The position numbers and the translations under genes are program-made. From positions 62,001-126,000 of the forward strand of contig CAYZBJ010000001.1 of NCBI GenBank assembly GCA_964476625.1: a stretch of DNA of 64,000 bases, in the 5' to 3' direction. Below are positions 16,114 to 25,019 of the stretch, in pieces. The notes beneath the pieces are model-generated. The model was not told where the DNA came from and searched no databases. It saw only the letters and a program-made list of their open reading frames with translations. The DNA is from JAMLIN01 sp964476625 (GTDB taxonomy: Bacteria; Pseudomonadota; Gammaproteobacteria; Burkholderiales; Burkholderiaceae_E). How positions within the stretch are numbered: the stretch's first letter is position 1; each line of letters begins with the position of its first letter.

Positions 16114-16836
16114 CTAGATCCGCAGTTCGTCTTCGCTGAAGCGAGCGCCGCGCTGGGCGGCAAGCTCCTGCACCGCGCGCAGCACATCGACCAGTTCGTC
16201 CACCATCGCGGCGGGCAGTGCGGGCAGCCGTGCGCGGAAGGCGCACGCCAGTTCGCGGTAGTACCAGAGCGTCTCCGCGCGCCCCACCCATGGATCGCCA
16301 CCGGCGACGCTGAAGCGGGTCCAGAATCCTTCGCCCAGCCGGCGGTAGTCGACCAGGATGGTGCGCAGGTTGTGCACCTTGTCCGCGCAGGACACGAGCA
16401 GCACATCATCGCTGGCCTCGGCCAGGTGCGCGATGTAGGCCTGCTTGCGCGCTTTCCATGGTGCCTTCTGCTCTGGCCCATGTGCGTCCGAGCACCCGAG
16501 CACCGTGGCCAGCACGCGAGTGCCGAACTGGGATTCGATGTCGCGCTTGAGCGGTTCCGGGTCGGGACCGGCGCGGTCCTCGATCACGTCATGCAGCAAG
16601 GCCGAGATGGCCTGGTTTTCGTCGCCGCCATGCTCCATCACCAGGGCAGCCACCGAAATCAGGTGCGAGATGTACGGGAGGTCGGTTCCCTTGCGAAAGT
16701 GGCCACGGTGCCAGTCGTCGGCAAAGCGCAGGGCCTGGCCGAAGCGAGCAGTGAAGACACGCCCAATCAGAGGAGCAGGAGCGGGCGACCGCGGCTCGGT
16801 AGAATAGGGGAACGCAGGGAAAGAAAAGGAGGTCAT
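16114..16836 (-). CDS. HD-domain protein of the RelA/SpoT hydrolase type (small alarmone hydrolase)
   Basis: A 240-residue protein. ATG 16836 gives MTSFSFPAF; a further ATG at 16872 would add 12 residues. The HD motifs of (p)ppGpp hydrolases are all present: YISHLISVAALV (H58), SALLHDVIEDR (H82 D83, E86 D87) and CADKVHNLRTIL (D152, H155 N156). There is no synthetase, TGS or ACT domain, so it is a stand-alone hydrolase of the SAH/Mesh1 type. The family removes pyrophosphate from (p)ppGpp with Mn2+; some members act on NADPH. It is divergent from the nuclease-helicase gene, with 274 bases between. Confidence 0.75.
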   Translation of the reverse strand: MTSFSFPAFPYSTEPRSPAPAPLIGRVFTARFGQALRFADDWHRGHFRKGTDLPYISHLISVAALVMEHGGDENQAISALLHDVIEDRAGPDPEPLKRDIESQFGTRVLATVLGCSDAHGPEQKAPWKARKQAYIAHLAEASDDVLLVSCADKVHNLRTILVDYRRLGEGFWTRFSVAGGDPWVGRAETLWYYRELACAFRARLPALPAAMVDELVDVLRAVQELAAQRGARFSEDELRI

Positions 16837-17047
16837 GCGACACCCGTTTGGTTGCTGTTGAACAAGCCGCATCCGCTTTCGCGCGCCACCTTGCCCGGGC
16901 AGGCAGGTTGGCAGGGCCGAAACCCTTCTTGATGCTGTTCACATTGTCGCTCGGATCGACCCGACGATCAATAGAGGCGCTCCGCTTCATAGTCGATCGT
17001 GTTCCACCGATCCGTGAACTGCACCCTTCCCCGACAACCTTGTCCTG

Positions 17048-17068
17048 TGCTTCGATACGCTCGAAGCA
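17048..17068 (+). repeat. Inverted repeat upstream of the nuclease-helicase gene
   Basis: TGCTTCGA (17048-17055) and TCGAAGCA (17061-17068) are eight-base perfect arms separated by five bases. They lie 43 bases before the ATG at 17111. It may be an operator or a leader hairpin. Confidence 0.4.
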
Positions 17069-17110
17069 TCGAAGAACTGCTCCGGCATCGCCGGGCGCGA
17101 AGGGGGCTCC

Positions 17111-20100
17111 ATGAGAATGCACGCCGGCCGCATCAGGCTTGCGCCGACCGACCTGGGCAACTACCTGGGGTGCCGACACCTCGCACGCCTGGAACTGGAT
17201 GCCGCGCTGGGCCGGGCAGTGCGGCCGCACCGATTCAACGACTATCTGGAGCAACTGCAGCGTCGCGGCCTCGAGCATGAACGCGGAGTCGTCGCACACC
17301 TGAAGGCGCGAGGCCTGTCGGTGTCGGAGCCGGCTACGCTCGATGTGGACGAGCAGGCGGACGAGCCCGCAAGCGTTGGGAAAGACCGCACGCTTGCCGC
17401 GATGCGCGCCGGCGTAGACGTCATCTACCAGGCGGCACTGTTGGACGCACGCTGGGCGGGCCGGGCCGATTTCCTGCTGAAGGTGGACATGTCCAGCGGC
17501 CTGGGTAGCTGGTCGTATGAGGCGTTGGACGCAAAGCTCGCCCGCCAGACTCGCGCCGGTGCCCTGTTGCAGCTTTGCGTTTACTCGCACTTGCTGCAAG
17601 CGGCGCAGGGCCGGTTGCCGATCTGGATGGGAATCGTTCGACCCGGCGACGCCTTCGAGCCGCAGCGCTATCGCGTCGACGACTATGGCGCCTACTACCG
17701 CTTCCTCTGCCGGAAGATCGACGGCTTTCTGGCGGAACCATCCGACACCTATCCCGAGCCGGTGAGCCATTGCGACGTGTGCACCTGGTGGCCCCGCTGC
17801 GACGAGCGACGGCGCACCGACGACCACCTCGGCTACGTGGCGGGTATCCGAACGTCACAGATGCGCACGCTAACGGAGATGGACATCACGCGCCTGGAGG
17901 CGCTGGCCCTGCTTGCCGATGTGCCCCGTCCAAAGCGCGGTTCGCGCGAGGCGCTGGTGCGTGTACGCGACCAAGCCCGGGTGCAGCGGGACGGCCGCAA
18001 CCTGGGAGCGCCGGTGCATGAGCTGCTCGCACCTATCGACTCGTCGCACGGCCTCGCGATGTTGCCTGCGCCGACCCCGGACGACATTTTCCTGGATTTC
18101 GAAGGCAGCCATTTCGCGGAATCCGGCGTGCAGGAATACCTGACCGGCTACGTCGCTCCCGGCACCGACGGCCCGTCCTACACGCCCCTCTGGGCCCGCA
18201 CGATGGCGGAGGAGAAGGCCTCTGTCGAAGCGTTCATCGACTTGGCGATCGCCATGCGGCGGCGCAATCCAGGCGCGCACATTTACCACTATGCGCCCTA
18301 TGAGCCGACCGCACTCAAGCGCCTAGTCGGTCGGTACGCAACCCGCGAGGTCGAACTCGACGAGCTGCTCCGGGGCGCCACGTTCGTGGACCTGCACGCG
18401 GTGGTGCGCCGCTCGCTGATTGCGAGCGTCGAACGCTACTCGATCAAGGACCTGGAGCCGTTCTTCGGCTATGCGCGCGCCCAGGACCTTCGCGAAGCAT
18501 CGCTGAGCAGACGCCTCGTGGAAGCCGCAATCGAAGACGGCGACTTGGACGAATCAATGGCGGCGCACCGCGAGATTGTCGAGCGCTACAACCGGGAGGA
18601 CTGCGAGTCAGCTTCAAGGCTTCGCGACTGGCTGGAACAACTGCGCGCGAAGGCGGTGTCCGAGGGATACGACCTACCGCGGCCAGAACCTCAGGATGGC
18701 GCAGCCTCCCCGGAGATCGGCGCGCTGGACCGAGACCTGCAAAGACTACGCGATGCCTTGCTCGAGGGGGTGCCGGCCGACCCGTCCGATCGAACCGTCG
18801 ACCAGACCGCCCGATTCACGCTCGCGCACCTGATGGAGTTCCATCGGCGAGAGGACAAGGCCGCCTGGTGGGAGTACTTCCGGCTGTTGGGGCTTGATCC
18901 CGAAGACCGGGCCGACGAACGCAGGTCGCTGACCGACATGACGTTCACGGAAATGGTGACGAACGCTCGGGCGCCGGTACACCGCTATCGGTTTCCACAA
19001 CAGGAACTGGATGCGCGTGTCGGTGACGATGCGTACGACCCGGACGGCGACATCGTGGGCAGCGTCGAGGCGGTGGATTTCGCCGGCTGCACGATCGACA
19101 TCAAGAAGCGCGTTCGCACCGCGGGGAATCATCCGTCCGCCGTGTTGTTCCACTCGTTCGTTCGGTCGGACCCGCTGCGCGAGTCGCTGATGCGGCTAGG
19201 TCGCGCCGTCCTCGATAACGGACTGGCCCCGCAACCGCCGTACGAAGCAAGCCTGCGTCTGCTCCAGCGCGAATGCACGCTGGCGGATTCCGACTGCGGC
19301 GCCTTGCAGCAACCCGGGGAGTCGACCCTGCAGGCGGCCTGCCGGGTCGCCGCTTCGCTGAACGGCCAGGTGCTGGCCATCCAGGGCCCGCCCGGCACGG
19401 GCAAGACCTACACCGGCGCGCACGTCATCTGCGCGCTCAAGCGGCTTGGGCTGAAGGTGGGCGTCACCGCGGTCAGCCACAAGGTGATACAAAACCTGCT
19501 GCAGGGAGCGATGCGCCAGGCCGCGGGCGAGGGCCTCGACCTACGTGCTGCCCACAAGACCGGCGGGGGGTACCCGGCCAACACGACAGTCCGATGCGTC
19601 GACGACAACGGCATGGTCCGTGCCGGCCTCGCCGATGGCTCGATCGACCTCCTCGGCGCCACCGCCTGGTGCTGGTCGCGCCCGGAATTCGCGCAATCTG
19701 TGGACGTGCTGGTGGTCGACGAGGCGGGGCAGATGTCGCTCGCGAACGTGCTCGCCACGGCGCAGGCCGGAAGGTCCCTGATCCTGCTTGGCGACCCACA
19801 GCAGCTCGAGCAGCCTCTGCAAAGCAGCCATCCCGAGGGCAGCGAGGTATCGGCGCTGCAGCACTGGCTGCAAGGCCACGAAACGATGCCGCCGGATCGC
19901 GGACTGTTTCTGGCCGAAACCTACCGTCTGCATCCTGAGATTGCGCGCTTCACCTCGGAGGTCTACTACGAGACCAAGTTGGAGGCAGTGGAAGGCTGCG
20001 AGCGTCAGGTAATCATTGCCCGCGAGGGGCAGGATTGCGCGCTGACCGGCTCCGGCCTGCGCTTCATCGAGGTCGCGCACCAGGGCAACCCGGCGCGGAG

Positions 20101-20545
20101 CATCGAAGAGGCGACGGCGATCGCCAACCTGGTTCGCGAGCTGCTCGGCAAGGCGGACTGGACGAATGCCGATGGCTCGCGGGCGCCGATCACTGAGAAC
20201 GACATTCTGGTCGTCGCTCCTTACAACGCGCAGGTCGCCGCACTGGCGGAGGCGATGCCGAACATGCGGGAGCGCATCGGCACGGTCGATCGCTTTCAGG
20301 GTCAGGAGGCGGCGGTGGTGATTTATTCGATGACGACCTCGAGCCCAGAGGACGCGCCGCGCGGCATGGACTTCCTATACGACCCTCATCGCTTCAACGT
20401 CGCCACCTCGCGGGCAAGGGCGATGTGCGTGCTGGTCGGCAACCAGCCGCTGTTCGAGCCGGAATGTAGGAACCCGAAGCAGATGCGGATGGCGAACGGC
20501 TTCTGCCGATACCTGGAAATGGCGCAGACGGTGGTGCTGGAATGA
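17111..20545 (+). CDS. TM0106-type RecB-like nuclease fused to an SF1 (Dna2/Upf1-like) helicase
   Basis: An 1144-residue protein. Residues 1-260 form a TM0106/RecB-like nuclease domain (AGRADFLLKV, EALDAKLARQ) with a CDVCTWWPRC cysteine pair around 220-229, as in Fe-S nucleases. Residues about 320-520 look like an RNase H-fold 3'-5' exonuclease: IFLDFEGSH, YHYAPYEPTALKRL and YNREDC supply acidic residues. Residues 740-1144 form the helicase: GPPGTGKT (759-766), DEAGQ (870-874), GDPQQL, and the motif VI region NVATSRARAMCVLVG near 1100. Start ATG 17111 follows AAGGGGG. Such multi-nuclease helicases process DNA ends; the role here is inferred. It is intact. Confidence 0.85.
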   Translation: MRMHAGRIRLAPTDLGNYLGCRHLARLELDAALGRAVRPHRFNDYLEQLQRRGLEHERGVVAHLKARGLSVSEPATLDVDEQADEPASVGKDRTLAAMRAGVDVIYQAALLDARWAGRADFLLKVDMSSGLGSWSYEALDAKLARQTRAGALLQLCVYSHLLQAAQGRLPIWMGIVRPGDAFEPQRYRVDDYGAYYRFLCRKIDGFLAEPSDTYPEPVSHCDVCTWWPRCDERRRTDDHLGYVAGIRTSQMRTLTEMDITRLEALALLADVPRPKRGSREALVRVRDQARVQRDGRNLGAPVHELLAPIDSSHGLAMLPAPTPDDIFLDFEGSHFAESGVQEYLTGYVAPGTDGPSYTPLWARTMAEEKASVEAFIDLAIAMRRRNPGAHIYHYAPYEPTALKRLVGRYATREVELDELLRGATFVDLHAVVRRSLIASVERYSIKDLEPFFGYARAQDLREASLSRRLVEAAIEDGDLDESMAAHREIVERYNREDCESASRLRDWLEQLRAKAVSEGYDLPRPEPQDGAASPEIGALDRDLQRLRDALLEGVPADPSDRTVDQTARFTLAHLMEFHRREDKAAWWEYFRLLGLDPEDRADERRSLTDMTFTEMVTNARAPVHRYRFPQQELDARVGDDAYDPDGDIVGSVEAVDFAGCTIDIKKRVRTAGNHPSAVLFHSFVRSDPLRESLMRLGRAVLDNGLAPQPPYEASLRLLQRECTLADSDCGALQQPGESTLQAACRVAASLNGQVLAIQGPPGTGKTYTGAHVICALKRLGLKVGVTAVSHKVIQNLLQGAMRQAAGEGLDLRAAHKTGGGYPANTTVRCVDDNGMVRAGLADGSIDLLGATAWCWSRPEFAQSVDVLVVDEAGQMSLANVLATAQAGRSLILLGDPQQLEQPLQSSHPEGSEVSALQHWLQGHETMPPDRGLFLAETYRLHPEIARFTSEVYYETKLEAVEGCERQVIIAREGQDCALTGSGLRFIEVAHQGNPARSIEEATAIANLVRELLGKADWTNADGSRAPITENDILVVAPYNAQVAALAEAMPNMRERIGTVDRFQGQEAAVVIYSMTTSSPEDAPRGMDFLYDPHRFNVATSRARAMCVLVGNQPLFEPECRNPKQMRMANGFCRYLEMAQTVVLE

Positions 20546-20784
20546 CTTCGGACGTCGAAGACAGTGATGCCGCCGCTGCGCGGCATCCGCCCGAATCCGA
20601 CAGGTCGCGGAACCGACCAACGCACCCCTGACCCGCACACCGGAACTTTTTCCACCCCACCCGTCGAAACCCGCCCTCCTCGATCGTCAACCCATTACGG
20701 AAACCGCTCATAAGGTCATGGGCACGCCGGCCAGCCGGCGGCGCGATGCTGGTGCCCCGACCCTCAACCGATTGGAGATTCCCC

Positions 20785-21138
20785 ATGAGCTATATCGACG
20801 GATTCGTCGTGGCCGTTCCCGCGGCCAAGAAGGAGGCGTACCGCGAGCTGGCCGCGAAGGCGGCGCCGCTGTTCAAGGAGTTCGGCGCGACCCGGTTCGT
20901 CGAATGCTGGGGCGACGATGTCCCGGACGGGGAAACAACCGACTTTCGTCGTGCGGTGAAGGCGGAGAAGGACGAGGTCGTGGTCTTCAGCTGGATCGAA
21001 TATCCCTCGAAGGCGGTTCGCGATGCGGCCAACGAGAAGGTGACGGCCGATCCGCGGATGAAGGAGATGGGCGACGAGATGCCCTTCGACGGCAAGCGGA
21101 TGATCTACGGCGGCTTCATGCCGATCGTTGAGGCCTGA
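20785..21138 (+). CDS. DUF1428 family protein
   Basis: A 117-residue protein matching DUF1428 along its whole length: YIDGFVVAVPAAKKEAYREL at the N-terminus, ARFVECWGDDVPDG-type loop (here TRFVECWGDDVPDG), VVVFSWIEYPSKAVRDA, and the tail MPFDGKRMIYGGFMPI. The family has a ferredoxin-like dimeric alpha-beta barrel fold and no established reaction. ATG 20785 follows TTGGAGATT. The 239 bases upstream hold no gene. It is convergent with the hydrolase at 21160. Confidence 0.88.
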   Translation: MSYIDGFVVAVPAAKKEAYRELAAKAAPLFKEFGATRFVECWGDDVPDGETTDFRRAVKAEKDEVVVFSWIEYPSKAVRDAANEKVTADPRMKEMGDEMPFDGKRMIYGGFMPIVEA

Positions 21139-21159
21139 ACTCTACGGGCACCCCGGCTC

Positions 21160-21933
21160 TCACCCGGGCAGGGTTGCCATGAACTCGTCGATTGCCCCCG
21201 CCACCACCTGCGGTCGAGTGATGATCGGCACATGGCCGGCATCTTCGATCACGATCAGGCGGCTGTCGGAGATCGCGTTTGCCATGGCTTCCGAGTTGGC
21301 AAGGCGGGTAATCCGATCCAGCCGTCCGTGGATCAGGAGCGTGGGTTGCCGGATCGACGCCAGCCGCGGCTCCAGGTCCACGTCCTGGAGGCACTCCATC
21401 AGCTGGACCGCCTCGGGTCCGCTGGAGCGCATGACGATCTGAAGGCCCCATCGCCGCTCGGGTTCACAGTCATCCTCGCTTAGGCAGGCGTCGATGAAGG
21501 CCTTCATCGTGGCCGGGAAGTCCGTCTTGCAACCCTCGAGGAAGGCTCGACCACCCGGCGAGATCCGAGACGAGAAGCGCCCATCGACCAGCACGAGGCC
21601 GCTGAACCTCTCGGGCTGCCGCAGGGCTGCCTCCAGCACCACCATGGTCCCGGAAGACTCGCCAGCCAGCACGCATTCGTGGATGTCCAGCGCATCGAGG
21701 ACGTCGAAGAGGTCCTGCACCAGCCGCTCGAAGCTGATGACTGGAGTCTGGTGCCGGGTCGCCCCGGTGCCGCGGTGGTCGTAGGTGACGGTGCGCCATC
21801 GATTGCTCAGGGGGCCGAAGGCCAACTGCCAGAGTTCGCCACTGCCAACCCAGCCGCCATGGGCGACCAGGGTCCGAGGCCCGTTGCCGAAATCGGTGAC
21901 GAACAGATCCGCATCGTCGAGTGGCAGGAACAT
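21160..21933 (-). CDS. Alpha/beta-fold hydrolase
   Basis: A 257-residue single-domain alpha/beta hydrolase. The oxyanion loop HGGW is at 25-28, the nucleophile elbow GESSG at 91-95 (Ser93), an aspartate sits in the LLIHGRLDRIT segment near 215, and the catalytic histidine is in DAGHVP near 236. No signal peptide, so it is cytosolic. The substrate is unknown; the family includes esterases, lactonases and C-C hydrolases. It is full length. A short remnant of a close relative lies at 15245-15337. Confidence 0.87.
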   Translation of the reverse strand: MFLPLDDADLFVTDFGNGPRTLVAHGGWVGSGELWQLAFGPLSNRWRTVTYDHRGTGATRHQTPVISFERLVQDLFDVLDALDIHECVLAGESSGTMVVLEAALRQPERFSGLVLVDGRFSSRISPGGRAFLEGCKTDFPATMKAFIDACLSEDDCEPERRWGLQIVMRSSGPEAVQLMECLQDVDLEPRLASIRQPTLLIHGRLDRITRLANSEAMANAISDSRLIVIEDAGHVPIITRPQVVAGAIDEFMATLPG

Positions 21934-22093
21934 GGCGGGCCTCCGATCTCGTCGCGATCCCGGTCACTGTCGCAGGGGCGAGCGCCCGGTCATCCACCGA
22001 TTGCATGACGCCGGCACTGCAGATGCTACGCCGCTGACGCCTCGATAGGGGCACAATCAAGTTCCGGGGGAAGAGCGGAACTTGGGGGCGACT

Positions 22094-22678
22094 ATGACCA
22101 GCAAGGCGCTGACAGTGATCCGGGACGAGCACCGCGCATTGCGGGTGATGCTGCTGTCGATGCAACAACTCGTCGGGCGCGGCCCGGGCGATGATCCCCT
22201 GCGGTTCTTCCGCGCCCTCCGGGCGATGTTGCTCTATATGGACGAGTACCCCGAGCGGCTGCACCACCCCAAGGAAACAGCTCTCTTGTTCCCGCGAGTC
22301 CTGGCCAAGCGTCCGGGCGTGCAGGCCGCCATCAAGCGATTGGATGCCGACCATGAACGCAGCGAGCACGCCGTCAAGGGCCTGATGCATCTTCTCGTGG
22401 GCTGGGAGTTCCTCGGCGACGCCCGCCGACCGGCTTTCGAGGACGCCTTCACCCGCTACCGCGCGTCATACCTCGAGCACATGGATGCCGAGGAGCACGA
22501 GATCCTGCCGGTGGCGCAGGAAGTGCTCACGGATGAGGACTGGGCGCTGGTGGATCGCGCCTTCGAAGCCAATCGCGATCCGCTCACCGGCAAGCATCCC
22601 GCCGAAGGGATCTATGAGGCGCTCTTTACCCGGATCGCGAACGATGCGCCGGCGCCGGTGGGGCTCGGCGGGACCTAA
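22094..22678 (+). CDS. Hemerythrin-like domain protein
   Basis: A 194-residue helical protein with the spaced histidines and acidic residues of hemerythrin HHE domains: IRDEHRALRVML near the start, LHHPKETALLFP, LDADHERSEHAV, and YLEHMDAEEHEILPVA. These would bind a di-iron centre. Members bind O2 or sense oxygen, NO or iron, and cytosolic single-domain forms are common. ATG 22094 is preferred over the in-frame TTG 22082. It stands alone on this strand between the hydrolase and the FitAB-like pair. Confidence 0.85.
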   Translation: MTSKALTVIRDEHRALRVMLLSMQQLVGRGPGDDPLRFFRALRAMLLYMDEYPERLHHPKETALLFPRVLAKRPGVQAAIKRLDADHERSEHAVKGLMHLLVGWEFLGDARRPAFEDAFTRYRASYLEHMDAEEHEILPVAQEVLTDEDWALVDRAFEANRDPLTGKHPAEGIYEALFTRIANDAPAPVGLGGT

Positions 22679-22704
22679 CCGTACGGCCGCATAGCCCCGT
22701 GCGC

Positions 22705-23130
22705 TCAAGTGCCAACGTCGAACGGATCGATGTAGCGTACGCCGGTATCCGCGAAGTCCTTGGTGTTGCGTGTCACCAGCGTCAGGTCGTACAGCAAGGC
22801 AGTGGCAGCGATCTGTTTGTCCAAGGCATTTTCCGAACGAGGCACGCGCAGGCGGCCCCAGACTTGCGCAGCATCCAGGTCGAAGGGCAGGACGTGATCC
22901 CGATATCCCTCGATTACGTGCTGCAGCCACGCCTCTAGTCGATCGGCTTGGGACGCATCGCCACGATGCCGAATCAGGTCCACGCCACGGCGCAGTTCGC
23001 CAATAGTCACGGCCGATAGATAGACGGGCGCGTCCTGCTCGAGGCAATGCCTGAAGAAATCGATCACGCCGGTTCGGGCCGCCGGGCCCTTGCGTGCTTC
23101 GCTGATCACATTGGTATCAATCAAATACAC
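22705..23130 (-). CDS. VapC/FitB-type PIN-domain toxin
   Basis: A 141-residue PIN-domain RNase with all acidic residues in place: D5 (YLIDTNVIS), E45 (TIGELRRG), D104 (NALDKQIAATALL) and D125 (TRNTKDF). The lengths and the motif IDTNVISE match FitB-type VapC toxins. It starts 14 bases inside the end of the antitoxin gene, so the pair is coupled. The family cleaves structured RNA such as tRNA when the antitoxin is lost. It appears functional, unlike the vapC remnant at 5461-5766. Confidence 0.88.
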   Translation of the reverse strand: MYLIDTNVISEARKGPAARTGVIDFFRHCLEQDAPVYLSAVTIGELRRGVDLIRHRGDASQADRLEAWLQHVIEGYRDHVLPFDLDAAQVWGRLRVPRSENALDKQIAATALLYDLTLVTRNTKDFADTGVRYIDPFDVGT

Positions 23131-23350
23131 GCTTGGTTTCCGTCGACTGTTCGCGAGCGAAATCCTCGTCCCGGCCCACGTTCGGCATGGCGGCCAGCAC
23201 GTCCGCCAACGAGCGTCGCCGTGGTTGCAGCAAGACCTCGGCGAGCAGGATGCGATGCTCGGCCTCGGCGCTTCGGCCGTGACGTGCGGCGCGCTTCTTC
23301 AGGGCGCTGACGATCGCTTCCTCGACGTTGCGGACAATCAGGCTGGACAT
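23117..23350 (-). CDS. VapB/FitA-type antitoxin
   Basis: A 77-residue protein. The N-terminal ribbon-helix-helix SSLIVRNVEEAIVSALKKRA and the following AARHGRSAEAEHRILLAE are the standard FitA-like pattern: a strand plus two helices ending in the HRILLAE motif. The C-terminal 30 residues, with the arginine cluster QPRRRS, would fill the toxin's active-site groove. A 19-bp palindrome 22 bases upstream is the expected operator of the toxin-antitoxin complex. Confidence 0.87.
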   Translation of the reverse strand: MSSLIVRNVEEAIVSALKKRAARHGRSAEAEHRILLAEVLLQPRRRSLADVLAAMPNVGRDEDFAREQSTETKRVFD

Positions 23351-23371
23351 GGCGCGGATCTCCTTCGCGGG

Positions 23372-23390
23372 GTGCTATCAATGATAGCAC
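23372..23390 (-). promoter_or_regulatory. Palindromic operator of the FitAB/VapBC-like pair
   Basis: GTGCTATCA-A-TGATAGCAC is a 19-bp palindrome with nine-base perfect arms. It lies 22 bases upstream of the antitoxin start at 23350, in the position where FitAB and VapBC complexes bind to repress their own operon. Confidence 0.7.
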
Positions 23391-23466
23391 GCATGGGCGG
23401 TGAGGGCGATGCCTGAAGATGCCTAACCCGGGACCCCGAAGCGATCCTCCAGAAGGTCTAGCGTCG

Positions 23467-24117
23467 CTAACCCGTCGAATCAGGACGCGGTGTCATCGCG
23501 GATTCGTGCACCTGCGGCTCGAACCCCGTCCGGAACATCGCGACGATCGACGTCGGCGTGAGTACGTCGACTTCTTCCCCAACTGAAGGCACCGGCAGCG
23601 GCTGGCCGTAGCCGTCATACGACCACGGCAGCGCCCGGCCGTTCCACAGCAGGCACGGTGTGCCGTCCACCAGGATGAAGCTGCCCGGCGGCAACGCGTC
23701 GAAGCGCTCACGCCACATCCGCTTTTCGCGGCCTGGGCCGACGCGCTCGGCATGCAGGCAGGCGTCGATCTGCGTGGCGAGTGGCCGGGGTGATTCGACG
23801 AAACCGGGATTGGCCCGGTGCCAGGCGTCCCGGAACTCCCGGTAACGCGGTCGCCGACAGTACGCACACGGCCGGTGACCGGCCGCAAACGCCGTGGCCT
23901 CATCCAGGAAGAAGAGTTCGGTCCAATGGCCGGGGCTGAACACCTTGCGGCGCCGACCCTGGAAGTCCAGCAGGCAGGTGATCCACGCCTTGCTGCGCCA
24001 TTGCGCGACGACTTCGCGACGGTCGTTGTGGATGATGCCGCGGTTGCCCGTCCACGCGCCGCGCGCCGGTACCGCTTCGAGGCGGCCGGTGGGGGTGACG
24101 CGATTCTGCAGTGGCAT
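23467..24117 (-). CDS. Conserved protein of unknown function with a CxxC site
   Basis: A 216-residue protein. The segment FSPGHWTELFFLDEATAFAAG followed by HRPCAYCRRPRYREFRDAW (C84, C87) is well conserved in proteobacterial proteins of this kind as I recall them. The two cysteines and H81 could bind a metal. No other catalytic motif is recognised. The C-terminus is strand-rich (LPVPSVGEEVDVLTP). It lies 31 bases after the stop of the SDR gene on the same strand and may be co-transcribed with it. Function unknown. Confidence 0.65.
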   Translation of the reverse strand: MPLQNRVTPTGRLEAVPARGAWTGNRGIIHNDRREVVAQWRSKAWITCLLDFQGRRRKVFSPGHWTELFFLDEATAFAAGHRPCAYCRRPRYREFRDAWHRANPGFVESPRPLATQIDACLHAERVGPGREKRMWRERFDALPPGSFILVDGTPCLLWNGRALPWSYDGYGQPLPVPSVGEEVDVLTPTSIVAMFRTGFEPQVHESAMTPRPDSTG

Positions 24118-24148
24118 GGGCGGGAGCGTGCGCGGCTGGCCGGGCTGC

Positions 24149-24895
24149 TCACACCGTGTAGTTCAACGCCATCCGCCCGCCATCCGGGTAGATCGTCTGC
24201 CCCATCATGTACGACGCATCCTCGCTCGCGAGAAAGACCGCGACCGACGCGACCTCCGACGGCTCGCCGCAGCGGCCGATCGGGGTGCGCGAGAGGATCT
24301 TCTTCATCGCGGCTTCGTCGGTCATCAGCGTCTTCGCAAGCTCGGTCATGATCGTGCCTGGGCCGATGGCGTTGACGCGGATGCCGTGCGGCGCCAAGGC
24401 GAGCGCCATCACCTTGGTGAGCTGGGCCATGCCGCCCTTGGAGACGACGTAGGGCACCTGGTTGGGGATGGCCAGCACCGCGTTGACCGAGGACATGTTG
24501 ATGATCGTGCCCTGCGCGCGCGTCACCATGTGCCGGGCCACCGCCTGGCCAACCATGAACGCGCCGCGCAGGTTGGTGGCGAGCACCCGGTCGAAGTCCG
24601 CGACCTCCAGCTCGAGGAAGTTCGCCGCGTGGATCGTCCCGGCGTTGTTCACCAGGATGTCGATGTGGCCGAGCTCGGCGATCGCCGCAGCGACCAGGCG
24701 GTCGACGTCGTCCTTCTTCGACACGTCCGCGGCGGCGGACGCGCAGCCGATCTCGCTGGCGGCGGCCGCGACCTTCTTCGCGTCGACATCGGCGATCATC
24801 ACCTTCGCGCCCTCGGCGACGAAGCGCTCGGCGATCGCCCGGCCGATGCCCTGCGCGCCGCCGGTGACGATGGCGGTCCTGTTCTCGAGTCTCAT
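24149..24895 (-). CDS. Short-chain dehydrogenase/reductase (SDR)
   Basis: A 248-residue classical SDR. The cofactor loop TGGAQGIG is at 11-18, NNAG at 83-86, the catalytic serine is in NMSSVNAV near 134-135, and the Y-x-x-x-K pair is in YVVSK (148-152). D36 after the second strand suggests NAD(H) preference. It oxidises or reduces a hydroxyl or keto group; the substrate is not evident. ATG 24895 follows a strong GGAGAAGG site. It is divergent from the MFS transporter gene, with 124 bases between that may hold both promoters. Confidence 0.88.
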   Translation of the reverse strand: MRLENRTAIVTGGAQGIGRAIAERFVAEGAKVMIADVDAKKVAAAASEIGCASAAADVSKKDDVDRLVAAAIAELGHIDILVNNAGTIHAANFLELEVADFDRVLATNLRGAFMVGQAVARHMVTRAQGTIINMSSVNAVLAIPNQVPYVVSKGGMAQLTKVMALALAPHGIRVNAIGPGTIMTELAKTLMTDEAAMKKILSRTPIGRCGEPSEVASVAVFLASEDASYMMGQTIYPDGGRMALNYTV

Positions 24896-25019
24896 ATCCC
24901 TTCTCCTGGGTTCGATGGCGCTGGCCGCTGCGGCATGGCCTGGATGCCCGAAGGATGCCCGAGCCCGACAGGCGCGTCGACCCGCTGCGCGTTCGCCCGC
25001 CTGCCCCGATAATCCCCGC

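Noticed and set aside
20546..20590. CTTCG-GACGT-CGAAG repeat after the helicase gene as a terminator
   Set aside because: Only five-base arms and no T run; too weak to call.
24462..25019. 5' extension of the MFS transporter frame
   Set aside because: It is antisense to the SDR gene and lacks transporter homology; the transporter starts at 25020.
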